Source of the DNA: Prostheceraeus crozeri
Lineage: Eukaryota > Platyhelminthes > Polycladida > Euryleptidae
Direction: 5' to 3'
Assembly (NCBI GenBank): GCA_907163375.1
Contig: CAJQUW010011309.1
Location: 1-64,000, forward strand
DNA length: 64,000 nucleotides
The stretch's first letter is position 1, and every line of letters begins with the position of its first letter. The position numbers were made by a program, and so were the translations under genes. The notes under the pieces were generated by a model. The model ran no database searches. It saw only the letters and a program-made list of their open reading frames with translations, and had not been told where the DNA came from. Below, in pieces: positions 62,471 through 64,000 of this stretch.

Positions 62471-63011
62471 GCGAGTATAGAGACTTTCAAAACTAAGGGT
62501 GCAACCAACTATCAATGAATTATATGTACTCTGACTTTGATGGCATCATAGAACATATTTGTATGCCCGTTCCTTGACTGCGCCAAAGAAAGCATCATAC
62601 ATGCAAATTATTAGGTGGTTGCTTTCTCTACTACTACCAAGTCATCAACGAATAAAAGGTTCATACAAATTTTCAGGAAACTTCCTCATGATCTCACTTA
62701 TGATCCCATCCCACCAGAAATTTCTGCGACTGCTCCTGAATGACACCAGAGGCTGCTGCTCGAAATGAATAAAAATAGCCCTTCTTTGAACTCTCAACGG
62801 CTCCATTAATGTCAATGAAACGTCATAAAATCTCAAATCGGATATCTTAACACCGAAAGGATAGAATAGGAGCGGGGAAAAGTGTGTCCGTTGACAATGG
62901 CAAGGATTGATGCGCCCTATTGGACATAGAAATCGCTTAGTCTCGCTAATGTAAGCGCAAAGTATATCACTTATTTTAATTCAACCGCACTAAAATTTAA
63001 ATTTCGCTTAC
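62471..63011. other. Start of the long intron, nothing recognised
   Basis: Apart from the donor site at its right edge (63010-63011) no feature was recognised. Confidence 0.4.
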
Positions 63012-63474
63012 TCGTCGTCAATTCTGATGATAAAAATGTGGTTACATCAGATGATATTGACGATTGACCGTTCGGGATATCAAAATACGCCTGAACTCTT
63101 TGGTACTTTTCAACGAATCGAGACCTCCAAGTCGGCATTTTGGCTTCAGCGTGATTTTCCGAACTACCCATCGCTCCGTCAACAAAAATCACGAGGTTGA
63201 TACCAAAAGATTTTAGATGCGAAACAAACTTTTGTGTCCACTGATGATAAAGTGTTGCCTCTCCATTGATCAAATAAAAATCATAGGACGTTCCACTTCT
63301 GTAGATTTTGCCCATTAGTTTATGAAAATATCCTGATAGAAAAGAGCAGAAACAAACATAATCAACCAAAATTTCTATTTCGCCGCGCTTTTTTGCAAGC
63401 TCAATTAAGTCGACGAAACTCATGCAAGTTTGATAGTTACTCTCTATGTAAGTCATCAATCCGTTGAGCCCCAT
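63012..63474 (-). CDS. Asteroid/FAM120-like XPG-domain gene, first coding exon
   Basis: The protein begins MGLNGLMTYIESN, the start of the XPG N-terminal domain (MGxxGL-x-x-Y/F-I), followed by EILVDYVCFCSFL (first acidic strand), and INLVIFVDGAMGSSEN (second), with the spacing of asteroid and FAM120 proteins. The donor GTAAGC at 63011 ends the exon in phase 1, and the exon at 29338-29579 continues in the same frame with the GEADY and LSNDSDF motifs. The proteins of this group are XPG/FEN-like; asteroid acts in signalling and ASTE1 cuts DNA ends, FAM120 members bind RNA. Which member this is cannot be decided here. The gene appears intact. Confidence 0.8.
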
Positions 63475-64000
63475 TGTAATGTCTGATTCTGAAAAAGAAT
63501 ATTCTGCATCAGTGATTATTCATAATCTTTACATATTCAGCATCACGTGGACATTTAACAGTCTACAAAGCTTAGTGATTAGAATGTTTTGTGATACATT
63601 AAATAAACCACTAATGTCATAATATGATCGTCGCATCTGAACGGCTAATAACCCATAATATGTGTGACTGCATGCATAGTACTGTACTAATAATTCATGA
63701 TTCTTTTCGCTATGTTATGCTCGCATAGATGCTTGCTCGTTGCGGCTTGCTCCAGACCGGCCCAGACTGGTCGGAAGTGGGCCAAGCAGTGCATTCTTCC
63801 AATCCTCTTGCCGAGAGACCCAACCGTGAAACGTGTTTGTCTCAAATCACAAATCCTCTCTTGATTTTCCACGCAACTCATTGACCGATGCGACTCTACT
63901 AATAAGGGGCATTTTAGTGCTCTCTCATTTCGATAAATGCATAAGGAGAGCGATTACAACCAGAAATCATTCATCTCCGGGTCGCTCTCGTCAAGCATCA
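63475..64000. other. Upstream region of the asteroid-like gene
   Basis: The 5' untranslated region and promoter should lie here on the minus strand; no clear TATA box is seen. A minus-strand open frame at 63687-63881 has no recognisable domain. Confidence 0.4.

Larger units (their letters stand above)
29580..63011 (-). other. ~33-kb intron of the asteroid-like gene, containing Polinton B
   Basis: The donor GTAAGC at 63011 and the acceptor CAG at 29580-29582 bound a single intron with a matching phase on both sides. Everything listed between these points, including Polinton B, the hAT-like MITE, Penelope fragments, the LINE end and the Tc1/mariner copy, would be transcribed as part of the intron. 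Unseen small exons inside cannot be excluded, but protein continuity across the junction argues against any. Confidence 0.65.

Overview
The window is metazoan nuclear DNA, most likely from an aquatic invertebrate. It is AT-rich, has spliced genes with GTAAGT/TTTCAG introns, and carries tRNA-type SINEs, Penelope-like elements, hAT- and Tc1/mariner-type transposons and a host gene with a very long intron. Two Polinton (Maverick) copies of one family dominate it. All calls are from reading the sequence; no search or alignment was run, so species and identity values are not given.

Region 1 (about 16-24569) is Polinton A, about 24.5 kb, which looks nearly whole with perhaps a few breaks. From left to right it has a terminal repeat built of ~280-bp tandem units; a CCAAT/TATA promoter with a small leader intron; a RING-like mini-protein; a DEDDh exonuclease-like protein; a paralogue of a domain in its own polymerase; a membrane RING protein; a basic core-like protein; a packaging ATPase; a conserved unknown; a chromodomain integrase; a pVI-like protein; an F54H12.2-type capsid protein; and an adenain-type protease. 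A minus-strand group follows with a TATA-binding-protein-like ORF and two PC4-like ORFs, then two large structural (penton/spike-like) ORFs, and a minus-strand protein-primed DNA polymerase B with zinc fingers. The right part holds small unknown genes, a duplicated 531-bp segment and a coiled-coil protein. Several structural genes carry TATGCAAA 20-40 bp upstream of their ATG, whereas other promoters are ordinary TATA boxes. This suggests two promoter classes and possibly an element-encoded transcription module.

Region 2 (24570-37058) is host DNA filled with Penelope-like GIY-YIG remnants, inverted-repeat elements, a mariner-like remnant and SINE fragments. It contains exon 2 (29338-29579, minus) of an asteroid/FAM120-type XPG-domain gene.

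Region 3 (37059-52926) is Polinton B, a clearly broken sister copy (well over ten breaks) with near-identical terminal repeats and a 6-bp flanking duplication differing at one base.

Region 4 (52927-64000) has a hAT-type MITE with an 8-bp target duplication, a 1.86-kb inverted-repeat element, a Penelope fragment, a LINE 3' end, a Tc1/mariner copy with ~240-bp ends, a short fossil of a third Polinton lineage, and exon 1 (63012-63474, minus) of the asteroid-like gene. The two exons join in frame across a ~33-kb intron, so Polinton B and most of the smaller elements lie inside one host intron.
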